From positions 1,989,001 through 2,053,000 of the forward strand of contig NC_016791.1 of NCBI RefSeq assembly GCF_000244875.1: 64,000 nucleotides of DNA, read 5' to 3'. This DNA is from Clostridium sp. BNL1100. Its GTDB lineage: Bacteria; Bacillota; Clostridia; Acetivibrionales; DSM-1351. Made by a program: the position numbers and the translations under genes. Below are positions 54,047-64,000 of the stretch, piece after piece (position 1 is the stretch's first letter; every line of letters begins with the position of its first letter). The notes beneath the pieces were generated by a model. The model made no database searches. It saw only the letters and a list, made by a program, of their open reading frames with translations, and was not told the origin of the DNA.

Positions 54047-57000
54047 ATGTACTTAAGAAAACTTGAAATACAAGGATTTAAATCATTTGCAGATAAAATA
54101 TCACTTGATTTTAATAGCGGTATAACGGCAGTTGTAGGACCAAACGGCAGCGGAAAAAGCAATATCGGCGATGCTGTTAGGTGGGTACTCGGTGAACAGA
54201 GTGCAAAAACATTAAGAGGAAGCAAGATGGAGGACGTAATTTTTGCGGGTACTGAACACAGAAAGCCGGTTGGTTTTGCGGAGGTATCGTTGACTATTGA
54301 TAATGACGATAATTATCTTCCGGTGTCCTACAGTGAAGTAACCATTACAAGAAGAGTATACCGTTCGGGAGAAAGTGAATATTACATAAATAAGACATCC
54401 TGTCGTCTTAAAGATATACATGAACTGTTTCTTGATACAGGAATAGGCAGGGACGGATATTCAATAATCGGACAGGGTAGAGTTGATGAAATACTGAGTA
54501 CCAAATCGGAAGACAGAAGGCTTATATTTGAAGAGGCCTCAGGTATAATGAAATATAAAGTAAGAAAACAGGATGCAGAGAGGAAGCTTGACCTTACTGA
54601 GCAAAACCTTGTACGCATAACTGATATTATAAATGAACTTGAGTCTCAATTGGAGCCTTTAAGAGAACAGTCTGAGGCAGCCAAAAAATATCTTACCTTA
54701 CGTGAAAGCCTTAAAGAGCTTGAAGTTAATGTCTACCTTAATAATATAGATAAGTTAAAGGAAAAAATAAAAGAGTATGAGAACCAATTTAAAGATATAA
54801 GAGATAATATAGAGGCAGAAGAGAGAAGACTGAGGAGTATTACTACTCAAAATCAACAAAAGACTGAACTCCTTAAAAATCTTGATGAGCAGATAACAGA
54901 AGCAAGAGGGAAGTTCTATATTATTGAAGCGAATCTTGAAAAGAACAGTTCTGAGGTTAAGCTCAAAAATGAAAAAATAAACAGCCTTGACGGGAACATT
55001 GTTCGATTAAACGAAGAAACCTCAGAAATCAGCTCAAAACTGGAATTATTAAACACAGAAGAGAAGAACCGCCAGAAAAAAATAGAATACTTAAATGGCC
55101 AGTATAATGATTTTTCCAAAAAACTTGAAAAATATCAGTCTGAACTTGACGGGATTCTGTCAACTCTGGATGAAAGCGAACGACATATTGAAATGCTTAA
55201 ATCCGGTATTATGGACAAGCTTGATATTCAATCTGACAAAAGGACTCAGATAAACAATATAAAAAATCATATAGAAAACATGAGAAAAAGGCAAAACTCT
55301 ATTGGCACAGAAATTTACTCCTTGAAGCTTGAAAAAGACAAGGACAATATGAAAAAAGAGGACTTGATTGAGAGTATAAGAAATACTTCCACTCTTATAA
55401 AACATTCGAGTGAAAAAATAAATGAATTGAATAACGAGAAGACAGAACTCAAAGGAACTCTGTCTGAACTGGAAAAACAGCATGGGATTATAAGAACCGA
55501 TATACAGGTAAAAACCTCCAGACACAAGATGCTTAAAGATATGGAAAACAGTATGGAGGGATACAGCAGAAGTGTAAAGGAAGTAATGACAGCCTGCAAG
55601 CAATCACCTGACCTGGGCAAAGGGATACACGGTACAATTGCACAGTTGGTAGAAGTAGATAAGAAATATGAAACAGCTATAGAAATGACTCTTGGAAGTG
55701 CCTTGCAGAATATAGTTACGTCATCCGAAGATGCCGCAAAGAAAGCCATAGAATTCCTAAAAAGGAATAGGGTGGGAAGAGCTACCTTTCTGCCGATTAC
55801 ATCTGTAAAAGGAAAACGTCTTGACGATAATACTTTACGCAGATTGGAAAACTGTCAGGGCTTTTGTGGTGTTGCTTCAGACCTTGTAACCAGCGATCCG
55901 GCATACAACGGAATAGTTTTAAACCTGTTGGGCAGGGTTGTAGTGACAGAAAATTTGGATAGTGGAATCAGCATAGCCAGAAAATTCGGCTATACCTTTA
56001 GAATTGTAACTCTGGAAGGGGATATATTAAGCACAAGCGGGTCAATGTCCGGAGGAAGCAGCGACCATAGGAGTTCCGGAATACTAAGTAGAAGCAGAGA
56101 AATTTCAGAATTGGAGAACATAATAGAAGGACTAAAAAAAGATGAAATTAAGTATGGTGTTAAGATAAACGATGTTAGGCAAATGTTGTTGGAGATAGAT
56201 ACTGAATTCAATGAGCATAACAATAAGCTCAGGGATAACGAGCTTATTAAAACCAGAGACGAGAATCACCTGCAGATGATTGAGGACAATTTAAAAAAGA
56301 CAGACGCCAAAATCGGCATGCTTATAAATGAGAAGGATCAAATGGCAAAGCAGGAACAGGAAACATTATTGGAACAGCAAAAATATGAGGCTGAGCTTGA
56401 AGCCATAGAAACCGACATATCCGAAACAAAGTCGATAATTGCTGAGCATCAGGAGAAATTCAAGGCAGATCAGACAGTTAGAGATGATTTACATCAGGAG
56501 ATAACTGATTTTAAGATATCTGTAAATTCAATAACGGAGAGTATACAGAGTGTAACAGAGAATCTTGACAGAATAAAAGGAGAAAGAGAGGCTTTAACCA
56601 GAAGTCATACACGGAAACAGGAAGAAATAAACAAAGCAAACACTGAAATTGAATTATTAAAGCAGGAGATAAACGGTCTGGACAACTCAACCAGAAAACT
56701 TCAGGATGAAAAGACAGGGAAAACCTTGGAGATTGACAGGCTGGTTGAAGAGAAAAAAGTGTTGGAGGAAGAATCAACCGACTTTATTGAAAAATTAAAT
56801 GCAACCAACAAGACAATTCATCTCCTGCACGAAGAATATAACAGAATTGACATAAAAAAAGCCAAAGCAGAAGCAGAAATGAAATCAATTCAGGACAGAA
56901 TGTGGGATGAATATGAGCTTACCTATAGTAATGCTGTTGAGCTTAAAAAAGAAATAGAAAACATATCTGAAGCCCAAAGGAATATATCCGAATACAGGGC

Positions 57001-57619
57001 GCAGATAAAGGCCCTTGGTCCTGTAAACGTATCGTCCATAGATGAATACATTAAGACAAAAGAACGTTTTGAATTCATGTCTGTTCAGAAGAATGATATG
57101 GAGCAGGCTAAAGATAAGCTTCATAAAATCATATATGAGATGGTGCAGGTAATGAAAAAGCAGTTTGTTGAACAGTTCAAGCTTATAAATGAAAACTTTG
57201 GAATAGTATATAAGGAGCTGTTCGGAGGAGGAAGAGCTGAACTTATAATTTCTGATGAGGACAATGTTCTTGAAAGCGGTATAGAAATTGAGGTTCAGCC
57301 CCCGGGAAAGAAACTCCAGAATATGATGCTATTATCGGGTGGAGAACGTGCATTTACAGCAATAGCATTGTTATTTGCAATACTAAGGCTGAAACCTACA
57401 CCATTCTGCCTACTTGATGAGATAGAGGCTGCGTTGGATGATGCAAATGTATACAGGTTCGGAGAGTACCTGAAAAAATATTCTCAAAACACTCAGTTTA
57501 TAATGGTTACACATCGTAAGGGAACAATGGAGTCAGCTGATACCATGTATGGAGTAACCATGCAGGAGCATGGTGTATCCAAGGTTGTGTCAATGAAAAT
57601 GGGTGAAATGGCAAGTTAA
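54047..57619 (+). CDS. smc: Chromosome segregation protein SMC
   Basis: 1190 aa, full length. Walker A GPNGSGKSN (31-39), long coiled coils on both sides of a hinge (about 510-680, containing GKGIHGTIAQLVEVDKKYE and GSMSGGSSDHRSSGIL), the C-terminal ABC signature LSGGERAFTAIAL and Walker B CLLDEIEAALDDANV. It compacts and segregates the chromosome with ScpA/ScpB. It is followed by ftsY 83 bases downstream, the usual Firmicute order. Confidence 0.97.
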   Translation: MYLRKLEIQGFKSFADKISLDFNSGITAVVGPNGSGKSNIGDAVRWVLGEQSAKTLRGSKMEDVIFAGTEHRKPVGFAEVSLTIDNDDNYLPVSYSEVTITRRVYRSGESEYYINKTSCRLKDIHELFLDTGIGRDGYSIIGQGRVDEILSTKSEDRRLIFEEASGIMKYKVRKQDAERKLDLTEQNLVRITDIINELESQLEPLREQSEAAKKYLTLRESLKELEVNVYLNNIDKLKEKIKEYENQFKDIRDNIEAEERRLRSITTQNQQKTELLKNLDEQITEARGKFYIIEANLEKNSSEVKLKNEKINSLDGNIVRLNEETSEISSKLELLNTEEKNRQKKIEYLNGQYNDFSKKLEKYQSELDGILSTLDESERHIEMLKSGIMDKLDIQSDKRTQINNIKNHIENMRKRQNSIGTEIYSLKLEKDKDNMKKEDLIESIRNTSTLIKHSSEKINELNNEKTELKGTLSELEKQHGIIRTDIQVKTSRHKMLKDMENSMEGYSRSVKEVMTACKQSPDLGKGIHGTIAQLVEVDKKYETAIEMTLGSALQNIVTSSEDAAKKAIEFLKRNRVGRATFLPITSVKGKRLDDNTLRRLENCQGFCGVASDLVTSDPAYNGIVLNLLGRVVVTENLDSGISIARKFGYTFRIVTLEGDILSTSGSMSGGSSDHRSSGILSRSREISELENIIEGLKKDEIKYGVKINDVRQMLLEIDTEFNEHNNKLRDNELIKTRDENHLQMIEDNLKKTDAKIGMLINEKDQMAKQEQETLLEQQKYEAELEAIETDISETKSIIAEHQEKFKADQTVRDDLHQEITDFKISVNSITESIQSVTENLDRIKGEREALTRSHTRKQEEINKANTEIELLKQEINGLDNSTRKLQDEKTGKTLEIDRLVEEKKVLEEESTDFIEKLNATNKTIHLLHEEYNRIDIKKAKAEAEMKSIQDRMWDEYELTYSNAVELKKEIENISEAQRNISEYRAQIKALGPVNVSSIDEYIKTKERFEFMSVQKNDMEQAKDKLHKIIYEMVQVMKKQFVEQFKLINENFGIVYKELFGGGRAELIISDEDNVLESGIEIEVQPPGKKLQNMMLLSGGERAFTAIALLFAILRLKPTPFCLLDEIEAALDDANVYRFGEYLKKYSQNTQFIMVTHRKGTMESADTMYGVTMQEHGVSKVVSMKMGEMAS

Positions 57620-57702
57620 ACAAAAATAAAAATTGTTTTTAAAAGACATTTATATAGTAAGAGAGTACATTATAATATAAAAATATCTTACGGAGGCTGC
57701 AA

Positions 57703-58611
57703 ATGGGATTTTTTGATAAACTTAAAGAAGGACTTCAAAAAACACGTAAAAGTATAACTGAAAAAATAGACCAGGTACTTGTATCTTTTGGAAAGGTAGA
57801 CGAAGAACTTTTTGATGAACTTGAGGAGATATTGATTACTTCTGACATTGGAATTGAAACAACAATGCGGGTTATAGAGGACTTGAAGGAAAAAGTTAAA
57901 GAAAGGAAGATAATCGACCCAAAGGAGGTAAAAGGCCTGCTCAAGGAGACACTTAAAGAGATACTGGAAAAGGGCGGTAATGAAATGAAGCTCAATACAA
58001 AACCGTCTGTCATTATAGTAATAGGAGTAAATGGAGTTGGAAAAACAACCTCTATAGGCAAAATTGCAAATCTGTATAAAAGTCAGGGTAAAAAAGTTTT
58101 ATTAGCAGCAGGAGATACCTTCAGAGCTGCTGCCATTGATCAGCTGGAGGTATGGGCACAAAGAGTTGGTACTGAGATAATAATGCAAAAGGAGGGTTCG
58201 GACCCGGCAGCTGTTATATTTGATGCTGTTCAGGCTGCAAAATCCAGAAATGCAGACCTTTTGATATGCGATACTGCAGGCAGGCTTCACACCAAAAAGA
58301 ATCTTATGGAAGAGCTTAAAAAGGTTTCAAGGGTACTTGACAGGGAACTTCCGGGAGCAGACAAGGAAACACTTCTGGTGCTTGACGCAACTACAGGTCA
58401 GAATGCCATATCACAGGCCAAAACTTTCAGCGAAACTTCTGATATTACTGGAATAGTATTAACAAAATTGGATGGAACCGCTAAAGGAGGAATAGTTGTA
58501 GCCATAAAATCTGAGCTTGATATACCTGTAAAATTAATCGGTGTAGGAGAACAGCTGGATGACTTGCAGAAATTTGACGCAGAGGAATTTGTAGAAGCCT
58601 TGTTTTCATAG
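57703..58611 (+). CDS. ftsY: Signal recognition particle receptor FtsY
   Basis: 302 aa, short form without an acidic A domain. N domain with the helical KLKEGLQKTRKSITEKIDQV, then the GTPase: GVNGVGKTTSIGKIA (about 109), DTFRAAAIDQL, CDTAGRLHTKKNLMEEL and LTKLDGTAKGG. It docks the SRP-ribosome complex at the membrane. RBS GGAGG. Confidence 0.96.
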   Translation: MGFFDKLKEGLQKTRKSITEKIDQVLVSFGKVDEELFDELEEILITSDIGIETTMRVIEDLKEKVKERKIIDPKEVKGLLKETLKEILEKGGNEMKLNTKPSVIIVIGVNGVGKTTSIGKIANLYKSQGKKVLLAAGDTFRAAAIDQLEVWAQRVGTEIIMQKEGSDPAAVIFDAVQAAKSRNADLLICDTAGRLHTKKNLMEELKKVSRVLDRELPGADKETLLVLDATTGQNAISQAKTFSETSDITGIVLTKLDGTAKGGIVVAIKSELDIPVKLIGVGEQLDDLQKFDAEEFVEALFS

Positions 58612-58638
58612 AAAATGAATGTGAAGGGAGAAGAATAA

Positions 58639-61470
58639 ATGGAAGAAGTATACGATTACTACAAAGAAAAGGATAAGAGGCAAAAAAGCGGAAAAGGCCG
58701 TAAAGGAAAAATTACAGCTTTGATAGTTTTTGCACTAATAGTAGTTGCTGCAATAATAGGAAGCTCTATATACATGGAGCTGATTCAGCTCAAGGAGTTA
58801 AACCCAAATGCTGATTACACTACCGTATATACAAAAAACCTCTTATACAAGACGGTATTCTTTATAATAAGTTTTGTGTTTATCACTTTATTTGTATTTA
58901 TTACAAACAAAGTGATGGGGAAAAATCTTAAAAAGTACTTTACAAACAATAACCTTGAGCAGAGGAAATTGATTAATGCTCCTGTTGCGTTGGTAATAGG
59001 TATAATTGGAGCATTTCTCACCAAGGAGTTCTTTTTTAATAAGGCTCTTCTGTTTCTCAATTCAGCAAATTTTGGTATAAAAGATCCTCAATTCGGACAG
59101 GACATAGGCTATTACATGTTTCAGAGGCCTTTTTATATGTCCCTGTTTAATTTTATATCTAATTTGTGGCTGTTCCTTGTATTTTATACAGCTGCATACT
59201 ATTTAATTGTCCTGATGGCAGCTTTAAACAGCACTCTATCTACTAAAGACCTCAAGGATAAAACTATTTTAAGACACAATCTCATAAATATAGCAATATT
59301 CTTTGTGCTTAAAACTATTTCCTTCAAGTTTCAAAGGGAATCGCTGCTTTTTTCAAACTTTACAAATAAGAATATAACAGGTGCTGGCTACGTTGATACA
59401 AATATATGGATCAAGTACTATACAATAGCTCCCGTAATTGTTCTTGTAATTGTTTTATTGACAGGTTTCTTCATGTGGAAGGGTAAGTTAAAAAAGTCAG
59501 CTGTTGTAATTGCAGCTTTCCCAGCATTATTTATTTTACTTACTTTAGTTTCAACAATAATACAAAATGCTATTGTAGGACCAAATGAAATTGAATTTGA
59601 AGATAAATATTTGAAAAATAATATGACTGAAACCAGGACGGCTTTTGGGCTGGATAAAATTCAACCCTACGATTTCAGCAAAATAGATGAACTGACCCCT
59701 GAAATAATAAACAATAACAGAAACACCGTGGACAATATACGTGTAGTTGACTATACACCTACTTTGAACAGCAACAAACAGCTCCAGAGTAATACGAATT
59801 TTTACACCTTCCATAACGGAGATATTTTAAACTACACAGTTAACGGTAAAGAAATACCTGTACTGATTTCTGCCAGAGAAATAAACTCGAATTATCTCAG
59901 GAATCAGAACTTTGTAAATAAAACCTTTAAATATACACATGGTTATGGTGTTGTTGTAAATCCTATAAATAAGTTGACAGCACAGGGGCAGGTAGATTTT
60001 TTAATAAGCGGACTTAAAATGGATACTGTTGACAAGGTTAACCTGAAGGTTACCGAGCCAAGGATTTACTACGGACAGCTAACAAACAATTACGTAATAG
60101 TAAACCCAAAGAGTGCCGGGAAGCTTTCAGAAATAGACTATGATGGAACGACATTCAGTTATTTTGATGAACAAGGAAACAAGTATGAAAAAATCAAAAT
60201 GAATCTATTGAACAGGATACTGTTTTCAATAAAATATGCCGATACTAACCTTCTGGTTTCCAGCAATATATCATCTAACTCTAAAATTCTACTCAATAGA
60301 AATGTTGTAGAGAGGGCCCAGAAAGGAATACCATTTTTAAAAGTTGATTCTGACCCTGCACTGAACATAACTGCTGACGGAAAGCTTGTATGGGTTCTGG
60401 ATGCTTATAGCATATCCAACAACTATCCGTATTCACAATATTATTATACTCAATCTGAGGACGATGACCTTCAAGCACTTAACGGTATCAATTATATAAG
60501 AAATTCCGTAAAAATAACCGTTGATGCCTATGACGGGACAGTGAAGTATTACGTTATAGACAAGGAAGACCCTATAATAAAAGCTTATCAAAGTGTATAT
60601 CCGGGACTTTTTGCTAAAGATGAATTTCCTCAGGACCTTGCATCCCATGTAAGGTATCCAGAAACGCTTTTCAAGCTTCAAACAGAGGTACTTAAGAAAT
60701 ACCATCTAGACCCCAAAAAGGAAGATAATATATCAATCTTCTATACAGGACAGGACGAATGGAATATTGCAAAATACCCTGATCCAAATAACGAAAGCGG
60801 TGCAAGGGATATTGATGCATACTATAATATGGTGAAACTCCCCGGGGATATCGGCAAAAATGAGGAACTTATTCTTATGAGGCCTTTCACACCTTCAGGG
60901 GAGAAGCACAACATGGTATCATGGCTGGCAGTTCGTAATGATATGGCAAACTATGGAAAAATGATACTGTTTAACTTCCCTAAAAATACTAATATTCTTG
61001 GTCCTGACCAGTTTGAGGTAAATATAAATCAAATTAGTGAAATATCAGAGGATATGACACTGTGGGGGCAGGGTGGATCAAGGGTATTCAAGGGAAGCCT
61101 TCTTGTAATACCTATAGAAAACAGCATTTTATATGTGGAACCAATATATATACAGGCAAACAGTGCTTCATCCATCCCACAGGTTAAAAGGGTGGTAGTC
61201 GGATACCAACAGGGAGCAGATTTCAAGCATGGTATAGGAGATAACCTTGATAGTGCCATAAACAATCTGTTTGGAGGCAATGTAAAGCCTGCCGATAAAC
61301 CTGAACCTAATAATCAAAACCAGCAGGACGAGGACAATACAACGGCTCCTCCAGCGGATGAATCACAAAGTTTAGATAGACAAAAGCTGGATGAATTGCA
61401 ACAAAAGCTGGATCAACTTATGAAACAATCTCAGGAAATTAATGATCTTTTAAAAAGCTTGAGAAACTAA
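58639..61470 (+). CDS. UPF0182 family large membrane protein
   Basis: 943 aa. About seven hydrophobic segments occupy the first 310 residues (starting ITALIVFALIVVAAIIGSSI). A large extracellular part follows, with motifs such as DPQFGQDIGYYMFQRPFY, YTHGYGVVVNPIN, LASHVRYPETLFKLQ and RPFTPSGEKHNMVSWLAVR that define UPF0182. The C-terminus is Pro/Gln-rich, then coiled coil. Function is unknown in the family. It starts 27 bases after ftsY and may share its transcript. A terminator follows. Confidence 0.92.
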   Translation: MEEVYDYYKEKDKRQKSGKGRKGKITALIVFALIVVAAIIGSSIYMELIQLKELNPNADYTTVYTKNLLYKTVFFIISFVFITLFVFITNKVMGKNLKKYFTNNNLEQRKLINAPVALVIGIIGAFLTKEFFFNKALLFLNSANFGIKDPQFGQDIGYYMFQRPFYMSLFNFISNLWLFLVFYTAAYYLIVLMAALNSTLSTKDLKDKTILRHNLINIAIFFVLKTISFKFQRESLLFSNFTNKNITGAGYVDTNIWIKYYTIAPVIVLVIVLLTGFFMWKGKLKKSAVVIAAFPALFILLTLVSTIIQNAIVGPNEIEFEDKYLKNNMTETRTAFGLDKIQPYDFSKIDELTPEIINNNRNTVDNIRVVDYTPTLNSNKQLQSNTNFYTFHNGDILNYTVNGKEIPVLISAREINSNYLRNQNFVNKTFKYTHGYGVVVNPINKLTAQGQVDFLISGLKMDTVDKVNLKVTEPRIYYGQLTNNYVIVNPKSAGKLSEIDYDGTTFSYFDEQGNKYEKIKMNLLNRILFSIKYADTNLLVSSNISSNSKILLNRNVVERAQKGIPFLKVDSDPALNITADGKLVWVLDAYSISNNYPYSQYYYTQSEDDDLQALNGINYIRNSVKITVDAYDGTVKYYVIDKEDPIIKAYQSVYPGLFAKDEFPQDLASHVRYPETLFKLQTEVLKKYHLDPKKEDNISIFYTGQDEWNIAKYPDPNNESGARDIDAYYNMVKLPGDIGKNEELILMRPFTPSGEKHNMVSWLAVRNDMANYGKMILFNFPKNTNILGPDQFEVNINQISEISEDMTLWGQGGSRVFKGSLLVIPIENSILYVEPIYIQANSASSIPQVKRVVVGYQQGADFKHGIGDNLDSAINNLFGGNVKPADKPEPNNQNQQDEDNTTAPPADESQSLDRQKLDELQQKLDQLMKQSQEINDLLKSLRN

Positions 61471-61485
61471 GAATAGTTAAGGATT

Positions 61486-61526
61486 ATGGGAATAGTTTCC
61501 TTAAATGGAGCTATTCCCATTTTTGT
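61486..61526 (+). terminator. Terminator after the UPF0182 gene
   Basis: Perfect 10-bp stem ATGGGAATAG (61486-61495) / CTATTCCCAT (61511-61520), followed by TTTTTG. Confidence 0.8.
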
Positions 61527-61538
61527 TGTAGAAAAATG

Positions 61539-61566
61539 TTGCTAAATTATAAAAAATGTATATAAT
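61539..61566 (+). promoter_or_regulatory. Promoter of the KimA-like gene with long leader
   Basis: TTGCTA (61539-61544), 16-base spacer, TATAAT (61561-61566). The start codon is 160 bases downstream, leaving an untranslated leader of about 150 bases in which I see no recognisable riboswitch. Confidence 0.5.
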
Positions 61567-61725
61567 ACTATGTTATGCAGCAGGATATTATTTATTAAAT
61601 TTGCTATTGAAAATTGCTTAGAAAAGTATTAGAATACAATAAGCGTTTTGCCATAATATTCCTTGCGACAAAATGCAGAAAAAGCAAATAATAAAAACTA
61701 AATAACTTAAAATGGTGGGGCATTT

Positions 61726-63606
61726 ATGTTTAAAAAAGTAAGAAGAATATTGGTCGGCAAACCGTTGAAAAATGAAGCATTGAAAGATCAAAAAATGGGA
61801 GTTCTCTGGGGTCTTCCGATTTTGTCCAGCGATGCTATTTCGTCGGTAGCCTATGCGGGTCAGGAAGTTCTGATGGTTTTGATACCTGCTGTGGGTATGC
61901 TGGCATTCAGACAGTTGTCGTATATATCTATTGCAATTATATGTCTGCTTATGATACTGATGTTGTCATACAGACAGGTTATTGACAGTTATCCAAATGG
62001 AGGCGGGGCATATGTAGTTGCTAAGGAGAACCTGGGAATTCTTGCAGGTGTTACAGCCGGTGCTGCATTGTCTGTCGACTATGTAATGACTGTAGCAGTA
62101 AGTATTTCTTCAGGAGTTGAACAATTTACAACTGCGTTTAAGGGCTTTAAGCCTTATTCGGTTATCATAGCAGTTGCCATGGTAATTTTGCTTATGATAG
62201 GTAATTTAAGAGGAATAAGAGAGTCTTCGAGAGTTTTTGGTATTCCTGCTTATGCATTTATAATAGGTATGGTTGTTATGATAGCTGCCGGTTTCGCAAA
62301 GGTAGCGGGAGGATATGTTCCGCCACCGGCACAGGATATGCCTGACATTGTTAAACCTTTGACACTAATGTTGGTGCTGACTGCTTTCTCAAATGGTTGT
62401 GCGGCTGTTACAGGCGTTGAGGCAGTGAGTAATGCAGTACCAAACTTCAAGAATCCAAGTACAAAGTATGCTAAAAGAGTCCTGTTTCTTTTGTCCATGG
62501 TTATTCTTGTTTTATTCGGGGGAAGTTCTATTATAGCAAATATATACCATGTTAATCCTTCTCATGGTAATGCAATGCTCGTAATGATAGCAGGTGAAAT
62601 TTTCCACAATACCAAGTTTGATTTTATGTTTTATTATATAACTGCTACTACATTTATCATACTTGTTCTTGCAGCTAATACGGCTTATTCGGGTTTCCCG
62701 ATGCTGATATCAATTATGGCAAAAGACGGATATGCTCCAAGACAGCTCAGTATGAGAGGTGACAGACTGAGTTATGATAATGGAATAATTTTGTTGTCCG
62801 TACTTGCAAGCGCCTTAATGATTGTATTTAAGGCAGATGTTTCAAAGTTGATAGGACTTTATGCAATAGGTGTATTTATCTCCTTCACACTGTCTCAAAC
62901 GGGTATGTTCATTAAGTGGAAGAAGAGTAAAGAAAAGGGCTGGAAGCACAAAGCTATAATCAACGGAACAGGAGCAGTTGTATCGGGTATTGTTGTTATA
63001 ATCATTGCCTTTACTAAGTTCAGGGAAGGCGCATGGCTGGTTGTAATACTTATTCCGATTCTTATATTGTTAATTTTTAAGGTAAAGAAGCACTATGAAG
63101 CTGTTATGAGACAGTTGAGGCTCAAGCCTGAAGAAATTGCTAACTTTGATATAAATAAGGCTGTTTACAGGAACAGAGTTATTGTTCCAATAGAAAGTAT
63201 TAACAGGTCAAGCCTGAGAGCCCTTCGATATGCAAAAACAATATCGGACAATATAACTGCTTTTAGTGTGGTCATTGATGAAGCAGATGCGAAAAAAATA
63301 AAAGAAAAATATAATGCACTAAATATGGATATTCCTATAGTTGTCAAATATTCGCCTTTCAGAAAAGTTGTTGATCCGATGCTGAAATTTATTGAGTCGG
63401 CTGAGTATGACTATCAGAACGGTGATATGATAACGGTTATACTTCCACAATTTGCAGTTAAGAAATGGTGGCATAGATTCCTGCACAACAATACCAGATA
63501 TTATGTTGAAAAGGAACTTTTAAAGCATAAGCATATAGTTGTATCAGTTATGCCATTACAATTAAGGGACGATGATTTTGTCCTTAACAGTCATAAATAT
63601 GATTGA
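61726..63606 (+). CDS. KimA-like potassium/amino-acid transporter (APC superfamily)
   Basis: 626 aa, about 12 membrane segments plus a cytoplasmic C-terminal domain from about residue 470. The N-terminal IGKPLK-like phrase (LVGKPLKNEALKDQK), LSSDAISSVAYAGQEVL, SYRQVIDSYPNGGGAYVVAK, TGVEAVSNAVPNFKNP and the C-terminal VIVPIESINRSSLRALRYAK closely follow Bacillus KimA (YdaO), a high-affinity proton-coupled potassium importer inhibited by c-di-AMP. A general amino-acid permease is the alternative. The upstream leader is long. Confidence 0.82.
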   Translation: MFKKVRRILVGKPLKNEALKDQKMGVLWGLPILSSDAISSVAYAGQEVLMVLIPAVGMLAFRQLSYISIAIICLLMILMLSYRQVIDSYPNGGGAYVVAKENLGILAGVTAGAALSVDYVMTVAVSISSGVEQFTTAFKGFKPYSVIIAVAMVILLMIGNLRGIRESSRVFGIPAYAFIIGMVVMIAAGFAKVAGGYVPPPAQDMPDIVKPLTLMLVLTAFSNGCAAVTGVEAVSNAVPNFKNPSTKYAKRVLFLLSMVILVLFGGSSIIANIYHVNPSHGNAMLVMIAGEIFHNTKFDFMFYYITATTFIILVLAANTAYSGFPMLISIMAKDGYAPRQLSMRGDRLSYDNGIILLSVLASALMIVFKADVSKLIGLYAIGVFISFTLSQTGMFIKWKKSKEKGWKHKAIINGTGAVVSGIVVIIIAFTKFREGAWLVVILIPILILLIFKVKKHYEAVMRQLRLKPEEIANFDINKAVYRNRVIVPIESINRSSLRALRYAKTISDNITAFSVVIDEADAKKIKEKYNALNMDIPIVVKYSPFRKVVDPMLKFIESAEYDYQNGDMITVILPQFAVKKWWHRFLHNNTRYYVEKELLKHKHIVVSVMPLQLRDDDFVLNSHKYD

Positions 63607-63659
63607 TTAGCATGTTATATAGAAATAAATAATATCATTATATAAATGAGGCGTGTTAA

Positions 63660-64000
63660 ATGAAATATACTATTGGTATTGAATTGGGAGTCAAAAATAT
63701 CGTTGCAGGTATACTTGATAAAAATGGTAAATTAATTCGCAGAGATACTGTACCCACGAATAAAGACAGAGAATTTCAAGAAATAATTAAGGATGTTTGT
63801 GCATTAATAAGAAAGATAACTGCAGATGAGGATATTGAAATAAAAAATATAAAATATATAGGAGTAGGATGTCCCGGGGTAACCGATAATAAGAGGGGCA
63901 TTGTTTTAAAAAACTACTCGCTAAATTTCACAAATGCCCATGTCAGGAATGAGATTCAGAAGCACATAAACCTTCCTGTTTTTGTTGAAAATGATGCAAA
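63660..64000 (+). CDS. ROK family protein, 5' part only
   Basis: The ATG at 63660 follows a GAGGCG-type RBS and the frame is open to the window end (113 codons). The N-terminal ATP-binding-like strand (YTIGIELGVKNIVAGILDKNG), IGVGCPGVTDNKRGIVLKN and LPVFVENDAN match ROK sugar kinases and regulators, for example glucokinase. The usual DIGGTK motif is replaced by ELGVKN. There is no N-terminal HTH, so a kinase is more likely than a NagC/XylR-type repressor. Confidence 0.8.
   Translation, partial: MKYTIGIELGVKNIVAGILDKNGKLIRRDTVPTNKDREFQEIIKDVCALIRKITADEDIEIKNIKYIGVGCPGVTDNKRGIVLKNYSLNFTNAHVRNEIQKHINLPVFVENDA

Overview
The window is a low-GC, AT-rich chromosomal stretch from an anaerobic, spore-forming Firmicute. 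Indications are SpoVS, CotF-type coat genes, FapR, a LexA box of the Gram-positive type, ferredoxin-dependent indolepyruvate oxidoreductase and an intracellular GH115 alpha-glucuronidase. Together these fit a plant-fibre-degrading clostridium (Ruminiclostridium/Clostridium cluster III type). The species assignment is inference. No rRNA, tRNA, CRISPR array or insertion sequence was seen.

Layout. 1-4.9 kb: a terminator of an off-window gene, a small unknown protein, a GH115 xylan alpha-glucuronidase and a dGTPase-like HD protein. 4.9-10.6 kb: an accessory island with a 1344-aa modular toxin-like protein, a probable immunity gene, two immunity-gene fragments and a decayed partial second copy of the toxin. 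10.6-17.3 kb: a sigma-54 activator, a sigma-54 promoter with candidate activator sites, a tryptophanase/tyrosine phenol-lyase family enzyme, an amino-acid permease, RidA, and the sigma-54 factor RpoN. 17.4-24.8 kb: small genes, then a nuclease-helicase/UvrD-like helicase pair behind a promoter carrying a LexA-type box, then YqeG, AroE and ComFB. 24.8-31.1 kb: DedA and LCP on the minus strand, then iorA-iorB-paaK-ACT for aryl-pyruvate oxidation. 31.2-33.9 kb: an Sfp-type PPTase, a type II thioesterase and an epimerase. 34.1-41.0 kb: cinA-murJ-recA-recX-rimO-pgsA. 41.3-48.3 kb: the FapR-led fatty-acid/phospholipid operon fapR-plsX-fabH-fabD-fabG-acpP-fabF, then rnc. 48.3-63.6 kb: an Elp3-like radical SAM protein, a sporulation/redox block, smc, ftsY, a UPF0182 membrane protein and a KimA-like potassium transporter. 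The window ends inside a ROK-family gene.

How the genes work together. The lyase-permease-RidA trio makes a coherent amino-acid catabolic unit: uptake, beta-elimination to 2-aminoacrylate, and its detoxification. It is controlled by the adjacent sigma-54 activator and possibly by the neighbouring rpoN. The ior-paaK-ACT operon handles other aromatic amino-acid carbon. recA and the nuclease-helicase pair share the same promoter/LexA-box architecture, which suggests joint SOS control. FapR probably regulates its own operon through a palindrome just downstream of its promoter.

The most unusual part is the 4.9-10.6 kb island. A long modular protein resembles effectors linked to extracellular contractile injection systems (eCIS). 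It carries an exchangeable C-terminal toxin domain and is followed by an immunity gene and the remains of earlier immunity/toxin cassettes.
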